A DNA stretch of 45,147 nucleotides from Thiohalobacter sp. (GTDB taxonomy: Bacteria > Pseudomonadota > Gammaproteobacteria > DSM-19610), in the NCBI GenBank assembly GCA_026984515.1, contig JALSRZ010000116.1, positions 1 to 45,147 of the forward strand. The letters are read 5' to 3'. The notes beneath the pieces were generated by a model. That model saw only the letters and a list, made by a program, of their open reading frames with translations. It had not been told where the DNA came from and did no database searches. The translations under genes were made by a program, and so were the position numbers. How positions within the stretch are numbered: position 1 is the first letter of the stretch; every line of letters begins with the position of its first letter. Positions 34,254 to 43,669 of this stretch are shown piece after piece.

Positions 34254-36095
34254 ATGAAGCACAGACTGACATTACCGGGACTCCTGCTGGCATTCCTGCT
34301 CCAGCTCGCACCGCCGGCACAGGCCGGTGACGGCGAGGTGACCCTGATTCACATCGGCGACCTGCACGGCCACCTGGTGCCGCGCCCCAACATGCGCGAC
34401 GGCGACCCGGATCGTGGCGTCATGGCGGGCGGGCTGGCCTACGTCTATGACCAGGTAAAAAAGATTCGTGCTCGGCACCCGCACAACCTGCTGGTAAACA
34501 CCGGTGACACCGTGCAGGGTTCTGCCGAAGCCCTGTACTCCAGTGGCAAGGCCATGGCGGACATCCTCAACCTGTTTGAAATCGATGCCTTCGCGCCCGG
34601 CAACTGGGACTTTGTCTACGGGCCGGAACGTTTCCGCGAACTGTTTGCCGGGGTTGACGGCCGCAAGCCGATGTTCCACTGGCAGTCGCTGGCGGCCAAC
34701 CTGTACTACGCCACCCTGTATGAATTCCCCGAAACACCCTATGCCGACGTGGCCGGGCAGCGGGTGGTTCCTCCCTACATGATCAAGGAGGTCAACGGGG
34801 TACGCATCGGCATCATCGGCCTGACCGCGGACCGCGGACCACAGGCGGTCAGCACGCGCGTCATGGACGGTTTCTACCTCACCCCGGGCGAAGATGAACT
34901 GGAAGCCGCCATTCCGAAGTTACGTGACCAGGAGAAGGTCGACCTGGTAGTCCTGATTTCGGAACGCGGCCTGGCCGCCAACCTGGAACTGGTGGAAACC
35001 TATCCCGGTATCGACGTCGTATTGTCTTCCGACATGCACGAGGAAACCTGGAAAGTACTGAAATCCCGATCCGGTACGCTGCTGGTCGAGGAAGGCCAGG
35101 ATGGCACCATGGTCGGCGAGATGGACCTGGTCGTCAAGGACGGAAAACTCGCCAGCTGGGACTTCAAGGCGCACCGCATCACGGTTGAAAACAACCAGCC
35201 CGATCCCGTCATCGCCGCAAAGGTCGCGGAGATTCGCAGCGCTTTTGTGAAAGGGGACAAATTCGTACCACACGTAAACCCGATGAACGGCTCGGTACTG
35301 CGAACGCCCATCGACATCGTGATCGGTTATACGAAAGTCGCCCTGCACCGCTCCAATTTTTCCGACGCGGATTCCATGCCCGCCGTTATAGAAGGGTCCT
35401 CACACGACTTCCTCGCCGATGCCTTCAAGGGCGCCTGCGAATCCGACGTCGGCCTGATCCGGGGTTTCCGTTACGGGACACACGTCGCACCCGGCCCCAT
35501 AAAACTGGAAGACATCTACCACTATATTCCGATCGGGCCGCAGATTGCCTGCGGCAAGATCAGCGGCGACGACCTGCGCATGATGATCGAGAACGGCGCC
35601 CAGGGTTCCCTCACCGGCATCATCGGCTACTGGGGCGGCGGCTGGCTGCTGGCATTTTCCGGCATCACCTATGACCTCGACCCGGGCAACGAATGGGGCT
35701 TCCGCGCCAGCAACATCCGCGTCAACGGCGATCCGCTCGACCCGGAAGAATACTATTCCGTCGCGGGTTACTGGTACATGGACCTGCCGGGCAGGATCAA
35801 CCGCTCGTCCGCGCTGGATATCCGCGTACTGAAAGACCGCTTTGGCGGCATCGTCGATGCGACCGCCGTAGTCGCCTACTACCTGCAAACCCTGCCCAGC
35901 CATACCGTCAACCCGCGCCTCAACCGCGTCACACTGATCAAGCCCCTGCCGGCCCCGATCGGTGACAACCGCGAGATCCAGCCGCTGGCCGGCGTTCCGC
36001 ACATCGAATACCTGTACCACAAGGATACCCCGTCCGTCGCCTTCAATGACCAGGGCAGAAAACCGGACCCCGCCGCCGAAAAGGATGACCCGTAA
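34254..36095 (+). CDS. SoxB-like periplasmic metallohydrolase (5'-nucleotidase superfamily)
   Basis: A 613-residue protein with a signal peptide (about 1-24) and two domains: a metallophosphatase core (about 27-330) and a 5'-nucleotidase C-terminal domain (about 350-590). Metal-site motifs include GDLHGHL (D36, H38) and NTGDTVQGSAEALY (D85). The latter and GNWDFVYGPERF read like SoxB. Yet expected positions differ: LISERGL has E237 where a His is usual, and SSDMHEE replaces GHTH. SoxB releases sulfate from SoxYZ-bound thiosulfonate; no SoxYZ, SoxA or SoxX is present, so a different sulfur or phospho-ester substrate is likely. Confidence 0.75.
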   Translation: MKHRLTLPGLLLAFLLQLAPPAQAGDGEVTLIHIGDLHGHLVPRPNMRDGDPDRGVMAGGLAYVYDQVKKIRARHPHNLLVNTGDTVQGSAEALYSSGKAMADILNLFEIDAFAPGNWDFVYGPERFRELFAGVDGRKPMFHWQSLAANLYYATLYEFPETPYADVAGQRVVPPYMIKEVNGVRIGIIGLTADRGPQAVSTRVMDGFYLTPGEDELEAAIPKLRDQEKVDLVVLISERGLAANLELVETYPGIDVVLSSDMHEETWKVLKSRSGTLLVEEGQDGTMVGEMDLVVKDGKLASWDFKAHRITVENNQPDPVIAAKVAEIRSAFVKGDKFVPHVNPMNGSVLRTPIDIVIGYTKVALHRSNFSDADSMPAVIEGSSHDFLADAFKGACESDVGLIRGFRYGTHVAPGPIKLEDIYHYIPIGPQIACGKISGDDLRMMIENGAQGSLTGIIGYWGGGWLLAFSGITYDLDPGNEWGFRASNIRVNGDPLDPEEYYSVAGYWYMDLPGRINRSSALDIRVLKDRFGGIVDATAVVAYYLQTLPSHTVNPRLNRVTLIKPLPAPIGDNREIQPLAGVPHIEYLYHKDTPSVAFNDQGRKPDPAAEKDDP

Positions 36096-38383
36096 TGGCC
36101 GAAAAAATTGCAAGCATAATCCTGCGCGGCAGGCTCCTGTGGATCCTGCTCAGCGTCGCTTTCGTGGCGTGGGCGGCCATGGGCGGACGCAACCTGCACC
36201 TGACCACCGACTACCGGGTCTTCTTCAGCGAGGAAAACCCGCAGCTCACTGCGTTTGAAACCCTGCAGAACACCTACACCAATAACGATAACATCCTGAT
36301 TGTGCTGGCGCCGAAGAAGCACGGCGTCTTTACCCGCGAAACGCTGGGCGCCGTCGAGGCCATTACCGAGGAAGCCTGGCAGATTCCCTTCTCGATCCGG
36401 GTCGATTCATTGACCAACTACCAGCACACCGTGGCAGAGGGCGATGACCTGCTCGTGGGTGACCTGGTGACTGGCGGCGCCGAACTGCTGGACTCGGAAC
36501 TGCGGCGGGTAAAGGAAATCGCCCTGCACGAGCCGCTGTTGCTGCACCGGCTGATATCGACCAGCGGTGAAGTCACCGGTATTAATGTCACCATCCAGAC
36601 CCCCGGCAAGGACCAGGCCACGGAAGTGCCCAGCGTGGTCGCTTTCGCCCGCGACCTGGTAAAGAAATACCAGGCAAGCTACCCCGGCCTGGACATCTAC
36701 CTGACCGGAACGGTGATGATGAACAATGCATTCCCGGAGGCGGCCAAACACGATATGCGCACCCTGGTACCGCTGATGTTCCTGGTTGTGTTTGCGTCCC
36801 TGTGGTTCCTGTTGCGTTCATTGAGCGGCATATTTGCCACCCTGCTGGTCGTCGCATTTTCGATTGCCACCGGTATCGGGCTGGCGGGATGGATGGGCAT
36901 ACGCATGACCCCACCGGTCGGCAGCGCACCTACCATTATCCTGACCCTGGCCGTCGCGGACTGCGTGCACCTGCTGGTCGCCTTTATGCATAACATGCAC
37001 AAGGGGATGGAAAAGCGTGCCGCCATGGCCGAAAGCCTGCGTACCAATTTCACCCCGGTCGCTCTGACCAGCCTGACCACCGCCATCGGCTTCCTCAGCA
37101 TGAACTTCTCGGACGCGCCCCCCTTCCGTGACCTCGGCAATATCGTCGCCATGGGTGTCGTTGCTGCGTGGCTCTACTCGTTTGTCTTTATGCCCTCCCT
37201 GGTCATGCTGCTCCCGGTACGGGTACACGCCAACCAGGAAAAAGCCAGCCACATGATGTCCCGGCTGGGTGAGTTCGTCATCCGCAACCGCGCGCTGCTG
37301 TTCTGGGGCAACCTGGTGTTGCTGGCAGTACTGGCCACCTCCATCACCCGCAACGAACTCAACGACCAGTTTGTCGAGTACTTCGACCAGAGCATCGAAT
37401 TCCGGCGCGCCACCGATTTTGTCACCGAGAACCTCACCGGGATCTACACCATCGACTATTCCCTGGAGACCGGTGGCAGCGGCACACTCAACGAACCTGA
37501 AGCACTGGCCAAAATCGAGGAATTTGCCAACTGGTACCGGCAGCAGCCGGAAGTAATCCACGTCAACGTGGTCACCGATATCGTCAAGCGGCTGAACATG
37601 AACCTGCACGCCGACCAGCGCGACTGGTACCGCATCCCGGAAAGCCGGGAACTGGCTGCACAGTACTTCCTGCTGTACGAGATGTCGCTGCCTTACGGCC
37701 TCGACCTCAACAACCAGATCAATATCGACAAGTCCGCGACGCGCATGACAGTCACCGTGAGCAACCTGACCACCAATGAACTGCTGGGACTCGAAACCCG
37801 CGCCCGTGGCTGGCTGCAGGCCAACGCACCGGCACACATGCACACGGTGGGCGCCAGCCCGGCCATCATGTTTGCGCATATCACTTCACGCAACATCCGC
37901 AGCATGCTGAGCGGCAATGCCATGGCCATGCTGCTGATCTCCTTCCTGCTGATCTTCGCCTTCCGCTCGTTCAAGTACGGCGTGATCAGCCTGATACCCA
38001 ACATCATGCCGGCTGTCATGGGCTTCGGTGTATGGGGGCTGCTGGTCGGGGAAGTGGGTGTTTCGCTGTCGGTCGTGGTCGCCATGACGCTGGGCATCGT
38101 GGTGGATGACACCATACATTTCATGAGCAAGTACCTGCGCGCACGCCGCGAGCAGGGCCTGAGTTCGGAAGACGCCATACGCACGGCATTCTCCAGCGTG
38201 GGCGTCGCGCTGATCATGACCTCGGTGGTGCTGATTGCCGGCTTTATCGTGCTCGCCCTGTCTTCGTTCAAGATGAACGCAGGTATGGGCCTGCTGACAG
38301 CCATCACCATAGGACTGGCGCTGTTTGCGGACTTCCTGTTCCTGCCACCGCTATTGATGAAACTGAAAGGGAAAAACCGATGA
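36095..38383 (+). CDS. RND-superfamily exporter (HAE3/MMPL type)
   Basis: A 762-residue inner-membrane protein with two halves, each a periplasmic domain and a helix bundle. Helices lie near 13-30, 225-380, 400-420 and 600-760. LAVADCVHLLVAFMHNM and TLGIVVDDTIHFMSKYL are the paired family motifs in the bundles. HAE3-type pumps typically move lipids or hydrophobic molecules and are often encoded with LolA-like proteins, as here. The ATG shares one base with the previous stop and the gene overlaps the next by 4 bases. Confidence 0.88.
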   Translation: MAEKIASIILRGRLLWILLSVAFVAWAAMGGRNLHLTTDYRVFFSEENPQLTAFETLQNTYTNNDNILIVLAPKKHGVFTRETLGAVEAITEEAWQIPFSIRVDSLTNYQHTVAEGDDLLVGDLVTGGAELLDSELRRVKEIALHEPLLLHRLISTSGEVTGINVTIQTPGKDQATEVPSVVAFARDLVKKYQASYPGLDIYLTGTVMMNNAFPEAAKHDMRTLVPLMFLVVFASLWFLLRSLSGIFATLLVVAFSIATGIGLAGWMGIRMTPPVGSAPTIILTLAVADCVHLLVAFMHNMHKGMEKRAAMAESLRTNFTPVALTSLTTAIGFLSMNFSDAPPFRDLGNIVAMGVVAAWLYSFVFMPSLVMLLPVRVHANQEKASHMMSRLGEFVIRNRALLFWGNLVLLAVLATSITRNELNDQFVEYFDQSIEFRRATDFVTENLTGIYTIDYSLETGGSGTLNEPEALAKIEEFANWYRQQPEVIHVNVVTDIVKRLNMNLHADQRDWYRIPESRELAAQYFLLYEMSLPYGLDLNNQINIDKSATRMTVTVSNLTTNELLGLETRARGWLQANAPAHMHTVGASPAIMFAHITSRNIRSMLSGNAMAMLLISFLLIFAFRSFKYGVISLIPNIMPAVMGFGVWGLLVGEVGVSLSVVVAMTLGIVVDDTIHFMSKYLRARREQGLSSEDAIRTAFSSVGVALIMTSVVLIAGFIVLALSSFKMNAGMGLLTAITIGLALFADFLFLPPLLMKLKGKNR

Positions 38384-39171
38384 AGACATTTCTGACTTTT
38401 ACACTGCCACTGCTGGCTTCCGTCAGCATGAGCACACCACTGCTTGCCGAAACCCCCGAGGAGCAGGGCATGGCCATTGCCGTAGAGGCCGACAGCCGTG
38501 ACAACGGCTTCGGTGACTTCAGCGCTGACATGCTGATGATCCTGAAAAACAAACAGGGCGAGGAAAGTACCCGCCAGCTGCGCTCCAAAAACCTGGAGGT
38601 TGAAAACGACGGGGACAAGAGCCTCACCATTTTTGACAAGCCGCGTGACGTCCAGGGCACCGCGCTGCTGACCTTTACCCACAAGACCGGGTCCGACGAC
38701 CAGTGGCTGTACCTGCCGGCCCTGAAACGCGTCAAGCGCATCGCCTCCAACAACAAGTCGGGGCCCTTCATGGGCAGCGAGTTTGCCTACGAGGACATCA
38801 GCTCCCAGGAAGTTGAAAAGTACACCTACAAGTACCTGCGGGACGAACAGCTCGACGGCGAGGATGTGTTCGTATTCGAACGCTACCCGGTGGATAAAAA
38901 ATCCGGTTACACCCGCCAGGTGGTATGGATGGACAAATCCGAATACCGCGAGCGCAAGATCGATTACTACGATCGCAAGAACTCCCTGCTGAAAACCCTG
39001 ACATTCAATGACTACCAGCAGTATGAAGGGAAATTCTGGAAGGCCAGCGCAATGAACATGGTCAACCACCAGACCGGCAAGAGCACCCGGCTGGTGTGGA
39101 ACAACTACCGTTTCAATACCGGTCTCAAGGATCGTGACTTCGACCGCAACTCGCTGAAACGGGCGCACTAG
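38380..39171 (+). CDS. LolA-like outer-membrane lipoprotein-sorting protein
   Basis: A 263-residue exported protein (signal peptide about 1-23, ending LLA). Features of the LolA-like family PF17131 are DQWLYLPALKRVKRIASNNKSG, quoted in part as DQWLYLPALKRVKRI, followed by SGPFMGSEFAYEDI and GYTRQVVWMDKSEYRERKIDYYD in segments. It probably shuttles a lipid or hydrophobic ligand between the RND pump encoded upstream and the outer membrane. The start overlaps the pump stop (ATGA). Confidence 0.85.
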   Translation: MKTFLTFTLPLLASVSMSTPLLAETPEEQGMAIAVEADSRDNGFGDFSADMLMILKNKQGEESTRQLRSKNLEVENDGDKSLTIFDKPRDVQGTALLTFTHKTGSDDQWLYLPALKRVKRIASNNKSGPFMGSEFAYEDISSQEVEKYTYKYLRDEQLDGEDVFVFERYPVDKKSGYTRQVVWMDKSEYRERKIDYYDRKNSLLKTLTFNDYQQYEGKFWKASAMNMVNHQTGKSTRLVWNNYRFNTGLKDRDFDRNSLKRAH

Positions 39172-39187
39172 GGGCCCGGGAACCGAC

Positions 39188-40411
39188 ATGCACACCGGAC
39201 TTCCAGTCATCAGGACGGCACTTGCGCTGGGCACACTGCTGCTGTGCGCGGGCAACAGTCTTGCCGATGGCTGGTCGGGTGATGTGGCCACGCAGTGGAA
39301 TGCCTTTGTAAAGGAACCGCTGGCCGATGAGCAGCATCGCAGCTACCTCTCGGTGTCGGCCCAGCCGGAATATTACCGTGAATGGGAGGATGGCAGTCGC
39401 AGCTTCCAGTTCGAACCGTTCGCGCGGGTCAGCCAGTATGACTCCAAACGCACCCACGTCGACATACGCGAGCTGAATTTCGGCATGGTGGAAGACAACT
39501 GGGAGCTCACAGCGGGCATCAGCAAGGTGTTCTGGGGCATGACCGAGTCACAGCACCTGGTCGACATCATCAACCAGGACGACCTGGTGGAAAACACCGA
39601 CGGCGAGGACAAACTGGGGCAGCCCATGCTGAACCTGACCCTGGTCAGTGACTACGGCAACCTCGACCTGTTCGTATTGCCCGGGTTTCGTACCCGGACC
39701 TTTGCAGGCCCGGAAGGTCGACCGCGCTTCGGCTTCCAGCTCGTCGACCAGAACAACCCGGAGTACGAATCGGGCGCGGAAGAAAAACACATCGACCTCG
39801 CCGCCCGCTGGTTCCAGATGATCGGTGACTGGGAAGTCGCGGTTTCCCAGTTCAGGGGCACTTCCAGGGAACCGGGGTTCATGCTGAAAAGCCCCGGGGC
39901 ACCGGGATCCCCGCAACTGGTCCCCTTCTACAGCCAGATCAATCATACCGGCCTGGAAATCCAGGGCGTATTCGGTGCCTGGTTATGGAAATTCGAGGGG
40001 ATACGCGTCAACGGTTTCAAGGAACGCGGCGTAAAAAGCCGTTCCTACTTTGCCAGCGACTTCGGTTTTGAATACACCTTTGTACTGGAAAACGGTTTCG
40101 AGATTGGCGCGCTGATGGAATACAACTGGGACCAGCGTGGCCGTGATGCATTTACCCAGTTCCAGAACGACGTGCTGGTCGGCACACGGCTGACCTTCAA
40201 CGACGTGCAAAGCACCCAGATACTGGCGGGCGTGATGATCGACGCAGGCAGTGCAGGGCGCAGTTACAACGTGGAAGCGGAGCGGCGTATCGGGGACAAC
40301 TGGAAACTGTCCCTGGAAGCCCGTGGCGTGTTCCACGTCAAACCCGGGGATTTCCTGTACCAGTTCCGGCGGGACAATTCGCTGCGGATCAACCTGGCGA
40401 GATATTTCTGA
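39188..40411 (+). CDS. Outer-membrane beta-barrel protein of the RND/LolA unit
   Basis: A 407-residue exported protein with a signal peptide (about 1-26, ending LAD) and amphipathic strands throughout, ending in INLARYF with the C-terminal aromatic of outer-membrane barrels. It resembles porin-like proteins commonly encoded after RND exporter and LolA-like genes, but I cannot name the family firmly. With its neighbours it would complete a path across the envelope. No ligand-binding motif is visible. Confidence 0.7.
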   Translation: MHTGLPVIRTALALGTLLLCAGNSLADGWSGDVATQWNAFVKEPLADEQHRSYLSVSAQPEYYREWEDGSRSFQFEPFARVSQYDSKRTHVDIRELNFGMVEDNWELTAGISKVFWGMTESQHLVDIINQDDLVENTDGEDKLGQPMLNLTLVSDYGNLDLFVLPGFRTRTFAGPEGRPRFGFQLVDQNNPEYESGAEEKHIDLAARWFQMIGDWEVAVSQFRGTSREPGFMLKSPGAPGSPQLVPFYSQINHTGLEIQGVFGAWLWKFEGIRVNGFKERGVKSRSYFASDFGFEYTFVLENGFEIGALMEYNWDQRGRDAFTQFQNDVLVGTRLTFNDVQSTQILAGVMIDAGSAGRSYNVEAERRIGDNWKLSLEARGVFHVKPGDFLYQFRRDNSLRINLARYF

Positions 40412-40437
40412 GAATCAGTATAAATGAGGCGGGCAAC

Positions 40438-41232
40438 ATGATGAACCAGTTACACACTACTCCATCCGAGATTACGGATATAAACAGCTTGAAATGCAAA
40501 TCAACCCGAAACGGCTCCAAGATATTCATCGTCGGGCACCAGGATTTCTCCCTGGACAGCCTCGCCAGTATGCTGGAATCAGCCGGCGACAACTACCTGG
40601 TTTCCTGTGTCGAACCCGGGGACGCCTGCATGGCCAAGTTCGTGGCCGCCGAACCGGATGTGCTGTTGATCCAGAACGAGGTACTTAGGGAACCCATCGA
40701 GCAGTTTATACAGGGCATCCTGGGGGAGTTCCCGGATATACGCTTCCTGGTGTTCGGCAAGAACATGAGTGACGACCACCTGTACCGCCTGGTGCGCTGC
40801 GGCATCCACGGCTACGTCAACGAGAGAATGAGCGGCGACCACATCAAGCGCGCACTGGAGTCTGTCATTGCCGGGCAGACCTGGATCGAACGCCATATCA
40901 TGGAGCGCTTTATCTCGACCCAGCACGATCTCGACCAGGTAATGGAAGACCAGTTCTACGCCAGGATCGAGCAGCTCTGCACCGGTCTCACCCGGCGTGA
41001 AACCGAGATACTCTGTGAAGTCGTAAAAGGGCTGGCCATCAAGCAGATCGCCGAGGAAGTACACCTCTCCCACCAGGGTGTAAAGATGCACCTTGCCAAA
41101 CTGTTCAGGAAGTTCAAGGTCAGCAACCGCAATCAGCTGATCCTGGCCACATTCGACGAAATAAGCCCGGTCAGGGACCTTTCAATCCTGCTGCGCAACG
41201 GCCTGACCCGCAGGATGGAATCTGCCGACTGA
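40438..41232 (+). CDS. LuxR-family regulator with degenerate receiver domain
   Basis: A 264-residue protein with a receiver-like domain (about 27-145) and a LuxR/NarL helix-turn-helix (about 182-240; LTRRETEILCEVVKGLAIKQIA and VKMHLAKLFRKF). The receiver lacks key residues: the acidic pair is replaced by G33-H34 in IVGHQD, and the phosphoacceptor Asp by Q79 in DVLLIQNEVL. It therefore probably does not take phosphate. Being the last gene of the operon, it may regulate it or a downstream target. GAGG precedes the start. Confidence 0.82.
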   Translation: MMNQLHTTPSEITDINSLKCKSTRNGSKIFIVGHQDFSLDSLASMLESAGDNYLVSCVEPGDACMAKFVAAEPDVLLIQNEVLREPIEQFIQGILGEFPDIRFLVFGKNMSDDHLYRLVRCGIHGYVNERMSGDHIKRALESVIAGQTWIERHIMERFISTQHDLDQVMEDQFYARIEQLCTGLTRRETEILCEVVKGLAIKQIAEEVHLSHQGVKMHLAKLFRKFKVSNRNQLILATFDEISPVRDLSILLRNGLTRRMESAD

Positions 41233-41261
41233 ACACTTCAGACTGAATGTACGCCCTCCTC

Positions 41262-41287
41262 GCCCGGCCCCGCTGCCGGGCTTTTTT
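41262..41287 (+). terminator. Rho-independent terminator of the eleven-gene operon
   Basis: GCCCGGC pairs with GCCGGGC around a six-base loop and is followed by six T. It lies 30 bases after the LuxR stop and closes the operon begun at 29478. Confidence 0.9.
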
Positions 41288-41353
41288 ATCCTCACACAAC
41301 AGAAAACCGGCTGTTATAGACACCAGTTTATTACGATTTCTTTTTTAGCCCGT

Positions 41354-41367
41354 ATCGATGCATCGAT
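41354..41367. promoter_or_regulatory. Palindromic operator-like site
   Basis: ATCGATGCATCGAT is a perfect 14-base palindrome about 145 bases upstream of the second SoxB-like gene, just past the operon terminator. It could be a regulator site for that gene. No sigma-54 type promoter was found in this gap. Confidence 0.3.
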
Positions 41368-41511
41368 CACTATGTCTATGTCTAGCTTTGGGCGCAGGGA
41401 CAAATAGGTTCAAAGCCACTTCTACATCTGCCATCGAACTGTCATGTTTAGCCACGCATTAACAAAATAAATGACGCTGACCTTTTCAGTGCTAATCCCC
41501 GGGAGATGTAC

Positions 41512-43437
41512 ATGTACTTACGCAAGCTGTTACCCGTTTTATGTCTTACCCTGGCAGCCGGTCTTACCCAGGCTGCAACCAGGACCATCACCTTTATAGA
41601 ACTCAATGATCTTCACGCCCACCTGCTGCCGCACAAGGACCTGGTGTCGGATGGCCATGGAGGAACCGTCGTTGCAACCCGTGGCGGCCTGACGCGTATC
41701 GCGACCGCGGTAAAGGCCATTCGCGCTGACAACCCGAACAACATACTCATGAACATCGGCGATACCACCCACGGCGGTGTCGAAGCCCTGTTTTCCATGG
41801 GCAACGCCGTCATGGGACCCTTGAATTCCCTGGGCATCGACGTCGGCGTTGCCGGCAACTGGGACTTTTACTATACCCCGGGGGTCACCCGTGCCCGCTA
41901 TGGCCGCTTCGATACCAGTTTCGGCGGCGTCATCCAGGTGCCGATACCCGGCATGGACGAGATGGTCGGCATCATCCAGCCGAACTTCCCCAACCTGGGA
42001 GCAAATCTATCTGATTTCACAGATTTTTTTCCCATCCTCCCGGATTTCATGCCGGCCACATGGACCACCACCGTGGCGGGCGCAAAAATCGGCTTCATCG
42101 GCCTGACGTCCGACATCGTGGCGGACATGCACCCGCTGCTGGCAACCGGCTTCAACTTTGCCCAGGGGGAAGCGGAACACCTGGATATCGTGCAGCGCTA
42201 CGCCGACCGGTTGCGTAGCAACGGCGCACACCTGGTGGTCGTCATGAGCGAACTGGGCATCCACAAGACCAAACGCCTGGCTGACCTGGTCAAGCCGGGT
42301 TCGGTCGATATGTTCTTCGCCGCGCATACCCACGAGGCACTCTATACGCCCATCACCTCAGACAGCGGGGCACTGGTGGTGGAAGCCGGTAACGATGGCT
42401 ACCTGGGCCGCATGGACGTGGTGGTTGACGTACGCAAGCGCCGCCGCGGCACCACCGTAAAGGTAAAGAGCAAAAACTGGTCGCTGATCGAACTGGATGA
42501 CAGTGTCGCCGATGACCCGGACATGCTGGCACTGGTCAACGAAGCACGTGCACCCTACCTGGGCGACAACGTGTTCCTGGAAGCTCCGCCATTCGTCATG
42601 CAGACCCTGACCCGGTCCATCGATACGGTCATCGGGCATGCCGACAGTCTGGTGGACCGCAAGGATTCACTGGAAAGCACGTTCAACAACGGCTGGGCCG
42701 ACCTGCTGCGCCAGACTACCGGCACAGAACTGGCCATGACGCCCGGTTTCAGGATGGGCGCCACCATCGCCGCCACCGGTTCCGTGTACGAGGACGGTGC
42801 CGTTGCCGACGGCGCCATCACCATCGAGGACGCCTACCGCTTCTTCCCGATGGCCTACTCGATCGCGACGGCCCAGGTGACCGGCAAGCGCATGCGGGAA
42901 GTCATCGAGGAAACACTGACCAAGGCCTACTCCCCGGATGTATTCAAACAGCGCGGCGGCTGGAACTACGGGTACGCCGGCCTGGATATATCGGTGGATC
43001 TTGCCGCACCGGACGGCCAGCGCATCCAGTCGATGCGTTACAGCGACAGTGGTGTGGCGGTAGCAGACAGTGATCTCATCAGTATTACCGGTTGCCGGCG
43101 TACGCCCATCGAGACCGGCGCATTCCTGTGCAGCTACGAAGGTTTCACCAACATCGAACCGGTGATCGGTGGCGGGCCGGGTCCGTTTGACCAGTTACCC
43201 ATCCAGGCAGTCGAACTGTTTCAGCAGGCGCTGGCGGCCAACCTGTTCAACGGCAGCCGGGTGAGCTTCACGGATACCAGCCATACGCCACGCTGGCCGG
43301 ACACCGAATTCATCCAGCCACTGGACGGCGCAGGCGCGCCCACCGGCGCCAATGGCGGCGCAGAGGACTGCGGTATGTTCGCCTTCCTGTGCGGTGGTAG
43401 TGGCGGATTCGGAGGTGGTGGATTCTTCGGATTCTGA
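41512..43437 (+). CDS. Second SoxB-like metallohydrolase with Gly/Phe-rich tail
   Basis: A 641-residue exported protein (signal peptide about 1-21, ending QAA) of the metallophosphatase/5'-nucleotidase superfamily. Motifs are NDLHAHL (D33, H35), NIGDTTHGG (D84), GNWDFYYTPG (N116) and AAHTHEAL (H272, H274). As in its paralogue, a Glu (E247, MSELG) stands where the core His is usual. An insert at about 125-185 and a tail CGMFAFLCGGSGGFGGGG-FFGF are unusual. The ATG at 41512 has GGGAG 6 bases upstream; the ATG at 41506 has none. Its own promoter is likely, since a terminator precedes it. Confidence 0.78.
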   Translation: MYLRKLLPVLCLTLAAGLTQAATRTITFIELNDLHAHLLPHKDLVSDGHGGTVVATRGGLTRIATAVKAIRADNPNNILMNIGDTTHGGVEALFSMGNAVMGPLNSLGIDVGVAGNWDFYYTPGVTRARYGRFDTSFGGVIQVPIPGMDEMVGIIQPNFPNLGANLSDFTDFFPILPDFMPATWTTTVAGAKIGFIGLTSDIVADMHPLLATGFNFAQGEAEHLDIVQRYADRLRSNGAHLVVVMSELGIHKTKRLADLVKPGSVDMFFAAHTHEALYTPITSDSGALVVEAGNDGYLGRMDVVVDVRKRRRGTTVKVKSKNWSLIELDDSVADDPDMLALVNEARAPYLGDNVFLEAPPFVMQTLTRSIDTVIGHADSLVDRKDSLESTFNNGWADLLRQTTGTELAMTPGFRMGATIAATGSVYEDGAVADGAITIEDAYRFFPMAYSIATAQVTGKRMREVIEETLTKAYSPDVFKQRGGWNYGYAGLDISVDLAAPDGQRIQSMRYSDSGVAVADSDLISITGCRRTPIETGAFLCSYEGFTNIEPVIGGGPGPFDQLPIQAVELFQQALAANLFNGSRVSFTDTSHTPRWPDTEFIQPLDGAGAPTGANGGAEDCGMFAFLCGGSGGFGGGGFFGF

Positions 43438-43669
43438 TTCCTGACGCTGGCATGCCGGGCCCGCCTGCAAGGGGGTCCGGCATTAATTTCTGCCAACCTG
43501 TCAGTTAGTTACAAAAGTTACATACAGTTTCCTTCGGCTGGATTTTAAAATATAAACAACTACTTATAATTCCTGCCATCGTGCACAGACCCCCGATGTG
43601 GACTACAATCATGGGTATACCCCGGAACCCTGCCAGTTTGGCAGTATGAATCATCTTCCCGGAGGAGCC

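Noticed and set aside
37693-39291. 532-codon open frame opposite the RND and LolA-like genes
   Set aside because: It spans two well-supported genes on the other strand and has low-complexity, shadow-like composition.
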